Part shown: in pieces, positions 15,826-23,475 of the stretch
Layout: each line of letters begins with the position of its first letter
How positions within the stretch are numbered: the stretch's first letter is position 1
NCBI GenBank assembly: GCA_001544595.2
Contig: FCOH02000043.1
Span: forward strand, 1-32,669
Origin: Caballeronia peredens
GTDB lineage: Bacteria; Pseudomonadota; Gammaproteobacteria; Burkholderiales; Burkholderiaceae
Direction of reading: 5' to 3'
DNA: 32,669 bases
Notes under the pieces: generated by a model
The model's database searches: none
Told to the model about the DNA's origin: nothing
Seen by the model: the letters and a program-made list of their open reading frames with translations, nothing else
Made by a program: the position numbers and the translations under genes

Positions 15826-15882
15826 ATTTCTACCGGAGACGTTTCTTGCTTCAAGGGAGAGAGAGTGAAGCGGGGGATTGGG

Positions 15883-16146
15883 TTATCGTAGATTGAAGAC
15901 GTAGAGTGTAGTTTCTTCAGGAGTCTGCCACGATTTAGCGAAGGCTCTTATTTCTAGATCGTCGGCTTGTCGGATGCTCTCAATGACATCTTGATGCAAG
16001 GCTCGTTTGGTCAATATTGCGATTGCATCTAGCTTACTGATGCGCTGACCAAATGTTTCCTTGTTTTTGTTCTTCGCGGAAAGGTCGAAGAAGCAATTGA
16101 TTTTTGACTGTTCTTGAAAAGTAAGCTTATCTCCTAAGATTTCCAT
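15883..16146 (-). CDS. Small soluble protein, unknown
   Basis: An 87-aa mostly helical charged protein (MEILGDKLTFQEQSKINCFF...). The start has CAAGGAGTCAACG upstream. It has a TTGACA-16-TATAAC promoter of its own and is separated from the RHH gene by a 175-bp operator-like region. No domain is recognised and there are no signal or membrane segments. Confidence 0.6.
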   Translation of the reverse strand: MEILGDKLTFQEQSKINCFFDLSAKNKNKETFGQRISKLDAIAILTKRALHQDVIESIRQADDLEIRAFAKSWQTPEETTLYVFNLR

Positions 16147-16177
16147 CGTTGACTCCTTGTTTGTTGTTCTTGTATTA

Positions 16178-16205
16178 GTTATATCAGACTGCTTGTGGGT
16201 GTCAA
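16178..16205 (-). promoter_or_regulatory. Promoter of the 87-aa gene
   Basis: On the minus strand TTGACA (16200-16205) and TATAAC (16178-16183) are spaced by exactly 16 bp, again the window's standard geometry. This is one of the best matches to the sigma70 consensus here. Confidence 0.6.
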
Positions 16206-16301
16206 GTCTATAGTATTACTTATATCAACGAGGAAGATATCTGATTTACAAAATATTGAGGTGGTGCAAGGGCTCCGTCAGTGAGTTGATGTGTTAGCGA
16301 A

Positions 16302-16491
16302 GCGGTAGCCGTGAGGAAAGCGGTGCCACCCGCGTGGAGCTTCTAAGAGAGGGGGTTTCTGAGCCTCTAACCAAGCCAGAGAGGGTGCTGTAGGTTTCCC
16401 CCCAAGAGAGAAAACCCAGCCAATTACATCATTGAAGCCGAGCGCAGCGGAGATGAACTAGCCCCTGCGGGCCGAGCGAAAAGAGAACGGG
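16302..16491 (+). ncRNA. Structured repeat, copy A (putative plus-strand RNA)
   Basis: About 190 bp, strongly similar to the copies near 23.3 and 25.0 kb. Stems: GTAGC/GCTGT (16305-16309, 16387-16391, two G-U pairs), GCGG/CCGC (16320-16323, 16330-16333), AGAGG/CCTCT (16348-16352, 16364-16368), GGTTT/AAACC (16393-16397, 16412-16416) and GCCC/GGGC (16461-16464, 16469-16472). The AGAGG/CCTCT stem replaces AAGG/CCTT of the other copies on both sides, a compensatory change. It lies between the 3' end of one minus-strand operon and the promoter of the next. No promoter for the RNA itself was identified. Confidence 0.55.
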
Positions 16492-16504
16492 ATTGACAAG
16501 GCTT

Positions 16505-16678
16505 CTACCCCACGTGTCGCCAGCCATCCCGAATAAGCTGCGCGCAGGCGTCATCATGTCGGTCTTCTCCGTAGCTGGTGACGACTGTCCCGTCATCGGC
16601 AATTACCTGAGTTCCGTTTTCATCGGTGACGACTGTCACACGCGTGCCAGCACTGCTCTCAAAGGTGTCTCGGCGCAT
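16505..16678 (-). CDS. 57-aa protein, free-standing copy of a C-terminal domain
   Basis: A 57-aa product beginning MRRDTFESSAGTRVTVVTDE and ending QLIRDGWRHVG. It matches the last ~56 residues of the 314-aa coupling-protein-like membrane protein at 23476-24420 almost residue for residue, including GTQVIADDGTVV and ACAQLIRDGWRHVG. It starts 18 bp after the stop of the secreted 372-aa gene, in the same direction, with a modest AGGGA site. Conservation at protein level with substitutions spread over the domain argues for a real gene despite its size. The fold looks like small beta strands plus one helix; function unknown. A structured repeat copy follows it directly, as one also follows the 314-aa gene. 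Confidence 0.65.
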   Translation of the reverse strand: MRRDTFESSAGTRVTVVTDENGTQVIADDGTVVTSYGEDRHDDACAQLIRDGWRHVG

Positions 16679-16696
16679 ATTGTTGTCCCTGTTCGT

Positions 16697-17815
16697 TCAC
16701 TTTGAGGCTGAGGTGCTGGTATCAGGTGCAACGCACGTAACTACGTATTTTTTGTAGCCGCAGCAGTTGCCCTCAGAGTCCCAAGGTAAGTGCCATACTT
16801 TGCCCACCTTGTTCTTTCCGCATTCCGCCTTAGCATGCAAGTCTGCCTGATCGTCCCAATCTTTATCCGTGGAACCCTTTCCGAGACCGCCGTAGTGGTT
16901 TCCACCGGCCTGATCTTGCGAGTTCTCACCCATGTAAAAGTACTTGACGTCCACCACGGTCTGGTTTTTGAGGGACTGCTGTAGGTTAGACACTTGGGTC
17001 TCTAATGCAGTCTTTTCACTTTTGAGTTTCTGAATTGTCTCGTTCGCCTGTGACTGTAACTGAGGACCATACGATGCGTCAGATGGCAAACTAATCTCAT
17101 ACGGTTTGTTGCCGTTTGAGCCGGCCTTACTTATCGAAGCCGAAATTTGCACGGCCGGGTAGTAAGTGGAGTCTTCGCCTTTGCCCTGCGCCTTACGCAC
17201 GCACTGAATCGAGAAGTCGGACGGAAGCGGAAGTTTGGCACTATTCGGACGGATAGTTTTGACAAAACCGAACCTTGAAAAGCTCGTGCTTGTACATGTT
17301 GCGGCATCTTCATTGTAGAAGAGGCGATCCAGGTCAGGATGTCCGTAACCATTCCTCATGTGACCAGTGATTGTGATAAGCGGTGGTTTTAGATATGTGT
17401 AGTTAAGGTCTAAGCCGTCATTCTCTAGTGCAATACATTGATTGACATATTTGAAGGCGTCCACGACGACTTCTTGGTCGAAATGGTCGTAGCGTGTTTG
17501 AAGGGAATTATCCTTTGCGGAGGCTTGGCAGAAGTCCTTGACGGTCTGATTTGAATAAGAGAACGCGTCCTTCTCTTGCACTGGCACGAGGTTGACGATG
17601 AAGCTACCTTCCGTGCTTGCGTTAGCAGAATTGACGCTGCCATTTGTCTCGCACCTCCGGTTGAACTCATACGCCCGTGTTGCTAGTTCATAGCTCCCAA
17701 TGTGCGTGTTCATTAGCCGGTCTTTGAACACCGCTACGCATTTGCTGTCCTCTGCGTAGGCGGCGGTGTGGGCGAGGACAAAGAGCAGCAAGGTATTGCG
17801 TAAGATGTTCCGCAC
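16697..17815 (-). CDS. Secreted cysteine-rich protein (first of a homologous pair)
   Basis: A 372-aa precursor starting at GTG 17815 (AGGAAGAAATC upstream) with signal peptide NTLLLFVLAHTAAYA, so periplasmic or exported. It has about a dozen cysteines, a coiled-coil section at about 262-290 (ETIQKLKSEKTALETQVSNL), and a C-terminal block ending WDSEGNCCGYKKYVVTC. The 335-aa protein at 20462-21469 has the same plan: signal peptide, Cys near the mature N-terminus, a FxxxVPV-like strand, and a C-terminal WDNEGICSYVFDC. Upstream DNA is also related (17903-17962 versus 21531-21595). No enzymatic motif is seen. It may be an adhesin-like or surface protein; family not recognised. Confidence 0.65.
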   Translation of the reverse strand: MRNILRNTLLLFVLAHTAAYAEDSKCVAVFKDRLMNTHIGSYELATRAYEFNRRCETNGSVNSANASTEGSFIVNLVPVQEKDAFSYSNQTVKDFCQASAKDNSLQTRYDHFDQEVVVDAFKYVNQCIALENDGLDLNYTYLKPPLITITGHMRNGYGHPDLDRLFYNEDAATCTSTSFSRFGFVKTIRPNSAKLPLPSDFSIQCVRKAQGKGEDSTYYPAVQISASISKAGSNGNKPYEISLPSDASYGPQLQSQANETIQKLKSEKTALETQVSNLQQSLKNQTVVDVKYFYMGENSQDQAGGNHYGGLGKGSTDKDWDDQADLHAKAECGKNKVGKVWHLPWDSEGNCCGYKKYVVTCVAPDTSTSASK

Positions 17816-17902
17816 GATTTCTTCCTATGATTCGTTGCACTGGAACGTCGACGGTCTGTGCATCTACTGGGTACGGGGTAGGCCTTCGCTGTGCTCCTAC
17901 TG

Positions 17903-17962
17903 AAGTAACTGATCCAAGCATCTTAGGAGACGAACAGGCGGCTTTCAATGTGGCGATGACCT
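17903..17962 (-). repeat. Leader repeat upstream of the 372-aa secreted gene
   Basis: Contains GAAGTA, then CATCTTAGGAGACG, then GGCTTTCAATGT in plus reading, the same order and spacing as the copy at 21531-21595 upstream of the homologous 335-aa gene. A further match, TCCAGTGCAA (minus reading), lies closer to both genes. It may be a shared promoter/leader or a remnant of the duplication. Confidence 0.55.
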
Positions 17963-17965
17963 AGA

Positions 17966-18160
17966 CGAAGCCGTAGCCGTGGGGTAGTGGTGTCGTCCGC
18001 GTGGTGCTTCTAAAAAAGGGGTTTTTCCCTCCTGACCAAGCCAAAGAGGGCGCTACAGGTTCCCCCGAAGAACCGAAAGAAATTCCAACGCAAAGCACCA
18101 TTGAAGCCGAGGGAAGCGCAGATGAGCTAGCTCCAGCGAGCAACAAGAGAACTCGGTTGG
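17966..18160 (+). ncRNA. Structured repeat, diverged copy B (putative plus-strand RNA)
   Basis: The most diverged long copy. The stems are retained with paired changes: GTAGC/GCTAC (17973-17977, 18052-18056), GTGG/CCGC with a G-U pair (17987-17990, 17997-18000), GGTTC/GAACC (18058-18062, 18070-18074; GGTTT/AAACC elsewhere) and GCTC/GAGC (18130-18133, 18138-18141; GCCC/GGGC elsewhere). It sits after the metalloprotease-like gene and before the leader of the secreted gene. Confidence 0.55.
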
Positions 18161-18209
18161 AGAGGCTGAGCAACAAGATGTCGCTTTTGACGGGTTGCGA
18201 CAGGGGGTG

Positions 18210-19760
18210 TTACGAAAATGGCATCAGACGCAATGTCATTAATGCATCGCGAAAGACGCATTGGGGAAGGGGGTCATTGAACTTCGGGTCCCAAGTCAAG
18301 CAGTCGCGATTTTTGATGGCTGTCTCGCACTCGTAAGGAGCATAGGCGAGATCGAATCGGCCGATTCCAAGCAATGCGTTGTAGGCGCGAGCGCAGCTAA
18401 TGAAAGACGCTCCGGACCATATCTGACGGCAGACATCACTCAAGATAGCGTATTTACTCCAGTGATGTAGAAGTTCCTTCGTCTCTACCCCGTGCAGTGA
18501 CTTGACACCCGAGTCGCTGAAGATGATTGGAGGAAACGGAAGCTCCCGATAGTGCTTCATATATTCCCCAGCATCGAAGAATATCTCGTCACCTCGTTTG
18601 ATTCTCATCTTGATGAGAGGCACGACTATCTCATGTATCGCGTAGCTCCAGATGTAGTCTACCGATGACTGCATGTTGCGACCACTATACGGAACCGGCT
18701 TCGGTGTTTTGGAATACGCAGCTAGTATTCGCTGCAAAGACGCAACGCCTACTTTTCTTTCCGAGACCGGCTTCTTCGTTCCCCGACTCCAATCAGCCCC
18801 TTCCATCGTGAGTACAAATCCCCCGCCTGGCTGGGCCATCATTTGATCCTTTTCCAACTGCGCGCATGTTCCGAACATCAAGGCGCGGTCTGTTATCTCC
18901 AAAAGACGGTCGCGATGGAATGCGGTGATGTTGTGCGTCTTGGATAGGTACTTCGTGAGAAGGAAGTCCGTCACGTTATAGGGCAAGCGTATAAAGTCGC
19001 GATATTCCGCGAACTCCGTATCTGGCAGAACTGCGTGGCTCGTTGTCATCTTCCATACAGACTCGGAAATGGACGGCCAGATTGCTTCGAGATATGTCCT
19101 TTGTAGAGCTTGGGCATTCCCTTCGATCAACTGCTCAAAGCCAATTGCCTGCCAGTGCGTGTTGGTGCCATGGTCTGAAGGCGGATGATCTCCCTCATAG
19201 ACGATTACTGTCCCCACCTGTAACGGAAAGGCCGGTATATATCCACCCGGTGCTGCCTCGAAGTTCCGATAGATGGTGCTCGTCGGCCCTTGGGTTACCG
19301 AGAATTCGACGCGGCCCGAAAATATGCTCTCAAAGATTACGTTTTTCGCGAGCCTCCTCAGGAAGACCTTCACGTAGTCAGGACAGTCTGAGGTTGATGC
19401 CCAATCTACGATAGGAAGCTTCAGATACCTGCCCTCCTCGTAGAGCTTTTTGCAGACGTCCAAGAAGGCCGTTATTCGCGAAATGTGACAACGAAAAAGG
19501 CTGATGCCCGCGCGGGTCCCAAAGCAGTCGTGGAAATGTCGTATCTCGTGGAGCATTGCCAAGTCACTCAGCGCCACACGAATCTGGTCTTCGGGGCTGT
19601 GACTGCGACTGAATCGAAGGGCTTCCTTCGCGCTTGAAAGTTCAGGGATGACCTTCGGGATTCGAATCGCCATAAGGAAATGATTGTAGGAGCCGTATTC
19701 TCCTCCAACTGGTCGCGCCGAAGGCGGTTCTGCGTCAGGGGCTAAAAGACGGTCTTCCAT
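18210..19760 (-). CDS. HExxH protein, putative zinc metalloprotease
   Basis: A 516-aa soluble protein from ATG 19760. I chose this start because CCAGGAGAACAACC lies directly upstream, inside the previous gene. LHEIRHFHD at 70-78 contains HExxH (71-75). A glutamate in LIEGNAQAL (E213) is a plausible third ligand, seen in a similar EGNA-type context in other zincins. The distance of about 140 residues is longer than in classical M4-type enzymes, so the family is unclear. There is no signal peptide, so it should act in the cytoplasm. It overlaps the upstream membrane-protein gene by 19 bp, so the pair is translated together. Substrate unknown; a two-gene membrane sensor/protease module is one reading. 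Proteolytic activity is inferred from the motif only. Confidence 0.6.
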   Translation of the reverse strand: MEDRLLAPDAEPPSARPVGGEYGSYNHFLMAIRIPKVIPELSSAKEALRFSRSHSPEDQIRVALSDLAMLHEIRHFHDCFGTRAGISLFRCHISRITAFLDVCKKLYEEGRYLKLPIVDWASTSDCPDYVKVFLRRLAKNVIFESIFSGRVEFSVTQGPTSTIYRNFEAAPGGYIPAFPLQVGTVIVYEGDHPPSDHGTNTHWQAIGFEQLIEGNAQALQRTYLEAIWPSISESVWKMTTSHAVLPDTEFAEYRDFIRLPYNVTDFLLTKYLSKTHNITAFHRDRLLEITDRALMFGTCAQLEKDQMMAQPGGGFVLTMEGADWSRGTKKPVSERKVGVASLQRILAAYSKTPKPVPYSGRNMQSSVDYIWSYAIHEIVVPLIKMRIKRGDEIFFDAGEYMKHYRELPFPPIIFSDSGVKSLHGVETKELLHHWSKYAILSDVCRQIWSGASFISCARAYNALLGIGRFDLAYAPYECETAIKNRDCLTWDPKFNDPLPQCVFRDALMTLRLMPFS

Positions 19761-20437
19761 TGGTTGTTCTCCTGGTCCATGTCTCCAGCGGTGGCCGCCC
19801 ACTTAGCGACAGTCACGATGCCAAGCTTCTCAAGGCGCTTCAACGCAGTCAGTGTTTTTTCCCTATCAAGGATGTTGTTGTTGGGAAGGCTGTCGAACTG
19901 AGCGATGATTTCAGGAAGTGTTGGCCACAAGGTCGCGTCTTCTTGTGCGTTCTCAACCCTCCACCGAATGACGGCTTCGAAGCAAGTCATCGCGTCGGCG
20001 TCATTGTCACGCTCAAGGGTTACAAGTCCGTCAAAGCATGTCTTTACAATATTCAGCGCGGGAACTACGGCGGTCGGGGAGACAAGAGCGATGGCAAGCC
20101 CAAGTCCAATTAGATTGATGCTCAGGGACTGCCAAGACGGGCTGACTCGAAAGAACCGCATCTTCGCGGGGAGCGTTTCGCCAGGCTTCGTGGTTCTCCC
20201 AATGCGCATGCCGAAGTCTTTCATGCCTTGCGGAAGCTGGACATCTGGCGTGATTGCGATATTTTGTGGAGGCAGATCGGAAAACAGTCCAACAAGGAGT
20301 CGGTTCAATTCCCCAGCCTTATCATCCGGGATGTGGTCCAGAAGTGTCTCGGGACTGCCTTGGGCGTTGAGATCTTTGACGCCAGCAGTCAGTGCGGCCA
20401 GTGTGGCTTCGATTTCATAGAAGCGTTGGTCTGACAT
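19742..20437 (-). CDS. Membrane protein coupled to the HExxH gene
   Basis: A 231-aa protein with one or two hydrophobic segments at about 102-132 (SINLIGLGLAIALVSPTAVV). The N-terminal ~100 residues are helical and polar. The C-terminal ~45 residues (NILDREKTLTALKRLEKLGI) look like a winged-helix-type or helical-hairpin unit. ATG has GCGGAGGGGAC upstream. The stop overlaps the start of the HExxH gene, suggesting that the two proteins work together. Family unknown; possible roles are membrane anchor, substrate or inhibitor of the protease-like partner. Confidence 0.65.
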   Translation of the reverse strand: MSDQRFYEIEATLAALTAGVKDLNAQGSPETLLDHIPDDKAGELNRLLVGLFSDLPPQNIAITPDVQLPQGMKDFGMRIGRTTKPGETLPAKMRFFRVSPSWQSLSINLIGLGLAIALVSPTAVVPALNIVKTCFDGLVTLERDNDADAMTCFEAVIRWRVENAQEDATLWPTLPEIIAQFDSLPNNNILDREKTLTALKRLEKLGIVTVAKWAATAGDMDQENNQWKTVF

Positions 20438-20461
20438 GTCCCCTCCGCGCGTAGTGATGGA

Positions 20462-21469
20462 CTACCTTGCAGTGCAGTCGAAAACGTAGGAGCAGATTCC
20501 TTCGTTATCCCAATATTCGTTTGGTCGGTCGTATTCGCCCGTTTCGTATTTTGTGTGATCGCCGCTGAGGTGCATGTCGGGACAAGTGCGCGAACCACGC
20601 GCCTCTCCAAACCCAGCCCTCCACCCTCCGAATTTCCGGGACTGCACGCAATTCCACTTTTCATACGGTGACGGGGCCGCCGTTTCATAAGGGCCATGCA
20701 TGTTGTTGTTTGTCGTGTAGTAGAAGGAAAACGTTGCCGGGGCGGGTGGGGGTGGTGGCAGTGGGACCGTAACCTTCACCAGCTTCTCAAGAGGGATGGA
20801 GCGAGTGCCAGCATTCTTTAATTTCAAATTCATTGCGCCAGCGTCACCGTTCCACGGGCAATTATGCTCCAGCGGTGTTCCAGAGAAGTCGTAGCCGAAC
20901 CATCTTTCCTTAGCGGATAGGTTGAAGGGATTGTCTGCCGGACATTCTGCTGACGCGACTCCTGGCGAGAGCGTGGCCTTCGTGAGTGTCTCCTTCGTTC
21001 CCGTCTTGAAGTGAAAGAAGAAGCGGTCGCCGGTTTTATTGATCTGGAAGTAGCCGTAGGGTGCGTCTGCTGCGAGACAAGCTTTGACTGCGGCGAGAGC
21101 ATTGTCACTGAAGACCTTGGACAAGTTCCTGTTCGCAAGCTTCGTCTGTGATTCATAGAAGTTCGATGTGCAGAAGTGTTGCTTCCAGTAGTTCCAGTCG
21201 GAGCTAGAAGACTTCCCATCGAAGCTCATATCAAAGACATCGTCGGCCACGGGTATGGGGATACCGAACTTGACGCTTTCCGAGCGTGCGCTTTGGACGT
21301 TTGAGACGGTCTCTTGGCACGTCGCGGTCTTGACCCGTTCATACGCTGCATAGTCGGAAGACGAACTGTATTCGTCCAGGACCACGAACCTGGAACAATC
21401 CTCCTGGGCAACGGCAAGCGAACTGACGAAGGCGAGCAGCGCTATCGCGCGACGAAGGATGTCCAGCAT
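20462..21469 (-). CDS. Secreted cysteine-rich protein (second of a homologous pair)
   Basis: A 335-aa precursor from ATG 21469 (AAGGAAACATC upstream). Signal peptide MLDILRRAIALLAFVSSLAV is followed by a Cys-containing mature start (QEDCSRFVVLD). It has many cysteines, a Pro-rich hinge (VPLPPPPPAPATF, about 245-257) and a C-terminal module with aromatic and Gly residues ending WDNEGICSYVFDC. It is related to the 372-aa protein at 16697-17815 at both ends and in its leader DNA. It begins the operon with the membrane protein/HExxH pair; the gap to that pair is 24 bp. Probably envelope or surface located; function unknown. Confidence 0.65.
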   Translation of the reverse strand: MLDILRRAIALLAFVSSLAVAQEDCSRFVVLDEYSSSSDYAAYERVKTATCQETVSNVQSARSESVKFGIPIPVADDVFDMSFDGKSSSSDWNYWKQHFCTSNFYESQTKLANRNLSKVFSDNALAAVKACLAADAPYGYFQINKTGDRFFFHFKTGTKETLTKATLSPGVASAECPADNPFNLSAKERWFGYDFSGTPLEHNCPWNGDAGAMNLKLKNAGTRSIPLEKLVKVTVPLPPPPPAPATFSFYYTTNNNMHGPYETAAPSPYEKWNCVQSRKFGGWRAGFGEARGSRTCPDMHLSGDHTKYETGEYDRPNEYWDNEGICSYVFDCTAR

Positions 21470-21530
21470 GATGTTTCCTTCTTGAAAGCTTGCACTGGAG
21501 CAACGCGTCAAATACTTAATTCAAACACGG

Positions 21531-21595
21531 CTTTTGAAGTAGCCATATCAAGAACATCTTAGGAGACGCCAGAGGCTCTTTCAATGTCGTGGTGA
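21531..21595 (-). repeat. Leader repeat upstream of the 335-aa secreted gene
   Basis: Matches 17903-17962 in order: GAAGTA, a short variable part, CATCTTAGGAGACG and CTTTCAATGT. Together the two copies flank the module 17.8-21.5 kb in direct orientation. Confidence 0.55.
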
Positions 21596-21985
21596 GGCGC
21601 GATGCTGGGTGGGAAATGGCTTGCCTCCGTTAGTTCCCGTCCTCAGTGGTTTCTTCTTGGACTTTTTCAGCTTGCTCAACAAAAGAATGGGCAGATATAT
21701 CGGTGAGAACACGATGGCGAGCACGATGATGAACCGAACGAATCCAACGGGTATAGAGCAACCTTGGAACACGATGGCGAGCACGATGATGAACGGTGCG
21801 ACTACCAAGGCAACCGGCAAAACGATGAATAGGAAGGTGATTGGATCGTCAACCTTCTTCTTGAAATCGATGCCTTTGGACGGGTCTTTGGTTGCCGCCA
21901 ATCCGATGCAACCGAGCACCACTACAAACAACATCAATAAGCCGATGTAGTTCTGAATTGTTGTAAAAATATCCGTGTAAGCCAT
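21581..21985 (-). CDS. Three-helix membrane protein with an internal repeat
   Basis: A 134-aa protein from ATG 21985 (AAGGAGAGGAAAA upstream). Hydrophobic segments lie at about 12-30, 50-75 and 85-106. The segment FIIVLAIVF occurs twice, 20 residues apart, because a 28-bp DNA stretch is repeated 60 bp apart (21707-21734 and 21767-21794). The C-terminus reads GGKPFPTQHRASPRH; KPFPTQHGGSTR occurs in the 314-aa protein at 23476-24420. It follows the 229-aa gene by 29 bp in the operon from the promoter at 23089. Function unknown. Confidence 0.65.
   Translation of the reverse strand: MAYTDIFTTIQNYIGLLMLFVVVLGCIGLAATKDPSKGIDFKKKVDDPITFLFIVLPVALVVAPFIIVLAIVFQGCSIPVGFVRFIIVLAIVFSPIYLPILLLSKLKKSKKKPLRTGTNGGKPFPTQHRASPRH
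21707..21794. repeat. 28-bp direct repeat within a gene
   Basis: Positions 21707-21734 and 21767-21794 are identical (GAACACGATGGCGAGCACGA followed by TGATGAAC). The offset is 60 bp, keeping the reading frame, and the repeat encodes part of two membrane helices. The intervening 32 bp are much less similar. Confidence 0.85.
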
Positions 21986-22014
21986 TTTTCCTCTCCTTAT
22001 ATTTTTAGGCTGGG

Positions 22015-22704
22015 TTAGCGTTTCAGTCCGAAGCGGAAACTTGATAGAACCAGGCATATCACTCCACCGAACAACATCATGCCGATTGCCTTGACAACAG
22101 TCGCCTCATCCACACCCATGGCTCGTAGAAATGGAATAGCGAAGGGGAACACTAAGAGGTTAAAGAACCAGAGTGCCGCGAAACATTCAAAGAGGAAGTC
22201 TTGAATGACTGTTGCGATTGGCTTGGATGTTTTGCGTTTGACCGGTTTGCACGATTTGAAGAACATGGTTGTCTCATAACGCTCGCGGAACTTCGCTTTG
22301 GCGTCGCTTTCCGTGATGAGGCGGTTCATGTTCGCGCGTTGGAACTTATCAAGCTCGTAGGATGGAAGGTTATGGGACTTCAGATACGACTTGGTGTATT
22401 CGTCGGCATCAAGGGTCGTCTCGGTGTCCGAGTAGGCAATGGACGCCATAATTTCTCGATTGACGGCACGCGGCAAGGCGTTTGGATGGCTGTCTTCGTT
22501 GGCTGTAGTTTGCTTGCTGGGATGGGACGCTGCTTTGTCGTTGCTCTTCTGCTTCTCAACCAGTTTGCGTAGGCTTGCGAAAGTATCAGAACACTTGCAT
22601 CCAATTGCCTTTGGTTTATCTTTCTGAGGGGAGGTCTTTTTAGCGTATTGAGTGAATAGGGTGTTGAGGTCTTCTTCAACGCTCAGGTTTGTGTTGTTGT
22701 CCAT
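22015..22704 (-). CDS. Mosaic membrane protein with the EEDLNTLFTQ motif
   Basis: A 229-aa protein. An N-terminal EEDLNTLFTQ block (about 10-19) is shared with the 314-aa protein. A linker follows. A module at about 90-135 (LDADEYTKSYLKSHNLPSYE, then LDKFQ) is shared with the 97-aa protein encoded just upstream. The C-terminal part has two hydrophobic segments at about 172-195 and 200-222. The start has GCAGGAGACAACG upstream. It is the middle gene of the operon 23054-21581. The arrangement looks assembled from pieces found elsewhere on the plasmid. Function unknown. Confidence 0.65.
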   Translation of the reverse strand: MDNNTNLSVEEDLNTLFTQYAKKTSPQKDKPKAIGCKCSDTFASLRKLVEKQKSNDKAASHPSKQTTANEDSHPNALPRAVNREIMASIAYSDTETTLDADEYTKSYLKSHNLPSYELDKFQRANMNRLITESDAKAKFRERYETTMFFKSCKPVKRKTSKPIATVIQDFLFECFAALWFFNLLVFPFAIPFLRAMGVDEATVVKAIGMMLFGGVICLVLSSFRFGLKR

Positions 22705-22728
22705 CGTTGTCTCCTGCCTTTTTATTGT

Positions 22729-22750
22729 TAGCGCCCGTTACGGTGGGCTA
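22729..22750 (-). repeat. Intergenic hairpin cassette
   Basis: TAGCGCCCGTTACGGTGGGC (plus strand) followed by TA forms a small hairpin between the 97-aa and 229-aa genes. It is the same position and similar sequence as six other hairpins between genes of these operons. Confidence 0.5.
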
Positions 22751-22760
22751 ATCCAGTAAG

Positions 22761-23054
22761 TCAAATCTCGTAGTCGTAGCAATCATCAATGTCCGAGGAC
22801 ACATCTTCGTAGCAGCCATTCGATGGCTTGTGAAGCTTGTGTTGGTTCTCTTCCAGATACCATTGAAGTTCAGCACTGAGATGCTTGTTGATTTCGTCTG
22901 TCTGGTGAGAATCGAGGCGATAGGCGGGGAGGTCATGCTCCACTAAGTAGTCAGTGGCGTAGTCTTCGGCATCTAGAAAGAGGTTGTTTGGATTGGCCTC
23001 TGTGGCGATAAAAGAGATGATTTTTCTAAAAGTGTCTTGAGGAAGTGTCTTCAT
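22761..23054 (-). CDS. Small acidic protein, free-standing copy of a module
   Basis: A 97-aa soluble acidic protein. Residues about 25-60 (LDAEDYATDYLVEHDLPAYR, then LDSHQTDEINKHL) match the module in the 229-aa protein encoded next. The preceding helix also matches (KIISFIATE versus EIMASIAYS). It is the first gene after the promoter at 23089-23157. ATG has TGGAGACCGAAA upstream. Function unknown. Confidence 0.65.
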   Translation of the reverse strand: MKTLPQDTFRKIISFIATEANPNNLFLDAEDYATDYLVEHDLPAYRLDSHQTDEINKHLSAELQWYLEENQHKLHKPSNGCYEDVSSDIDDCYDYEI

Positions 23055-23088
23055 TTTCGGTCTCCATTTTTCTTATGGTTATATTATT

Positions 23089-23157
23089 AATTTAGCAAGG
23101 TCAACGATAAAGTCAAATTTATGGCGCGAAAATTGTCAACTTTCAGACAAGCGGTAG
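23089..23157 (-). promoter_or_regulatory. Promoter with the conserved upstream element
   Basis: On the minus strand TTGACT (23111-23116) and TAAATT (23089-23094) have a 16-bp spacer. CTTTCAGACAAGCGGTAG (plus reading) at 23140-23157 is this copy of the upstream element, about 24 bp from the -35. Confidence 0.65.
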
Positions 23158-23217
23158 ATAGTTGCCTGTGATGTTGTGACTGGAGACTGTGTCTTGAGGG
23201 GAAAAGAGATTGTGCAA

Positions 23218-23424
23218 GGCGAAGCTACAGCCCCATAGAGATGGGTTAGCGGTGTCGCCCGCGTGGAGCTTCTAAGAAGGGGTTTTTCCTAGCCTTACCA
23301 AGCCAGAGAGGGTGCTGTAGGTTTCCCCCCAAAAACGAGAGAAAACCCAGCTAAATACATCATTGAAGCCGAGCGCAGCGGGGATGAACAAGCCCCGGCG
23401 GGCCGAGCGAGAAGAGAAGGGAAT
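23218..23424 (+). ncRNA. Structured repeat, copy C (putative plus-strand RNA)
   Basis: About 207 bp. Stems: CTACAGC/GCTGTAG (23225-23231, 23314-23320) closing a domain that contains CCCAT/ATGGG (23232-23236, 23241-23245), GCGG/CCGC (23249-23252, 23259-23262) and GCTT/AAGC with AAGG/CCTT (23268-23303). Downstream are GTTT/AAAC (23321-23324, 23343-23346) and GCCC/GGGC (23392-23395, 23400-23403). It lies between the 314-aa gene's 3' end and the upstream element of the next promoter. Confidence 0.6.
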
Positions 23425-23475
23425 TGAAGGGAGAGACCCGTGGCTCTCGTCCATCAGGGCATCTACAACGGCCAG

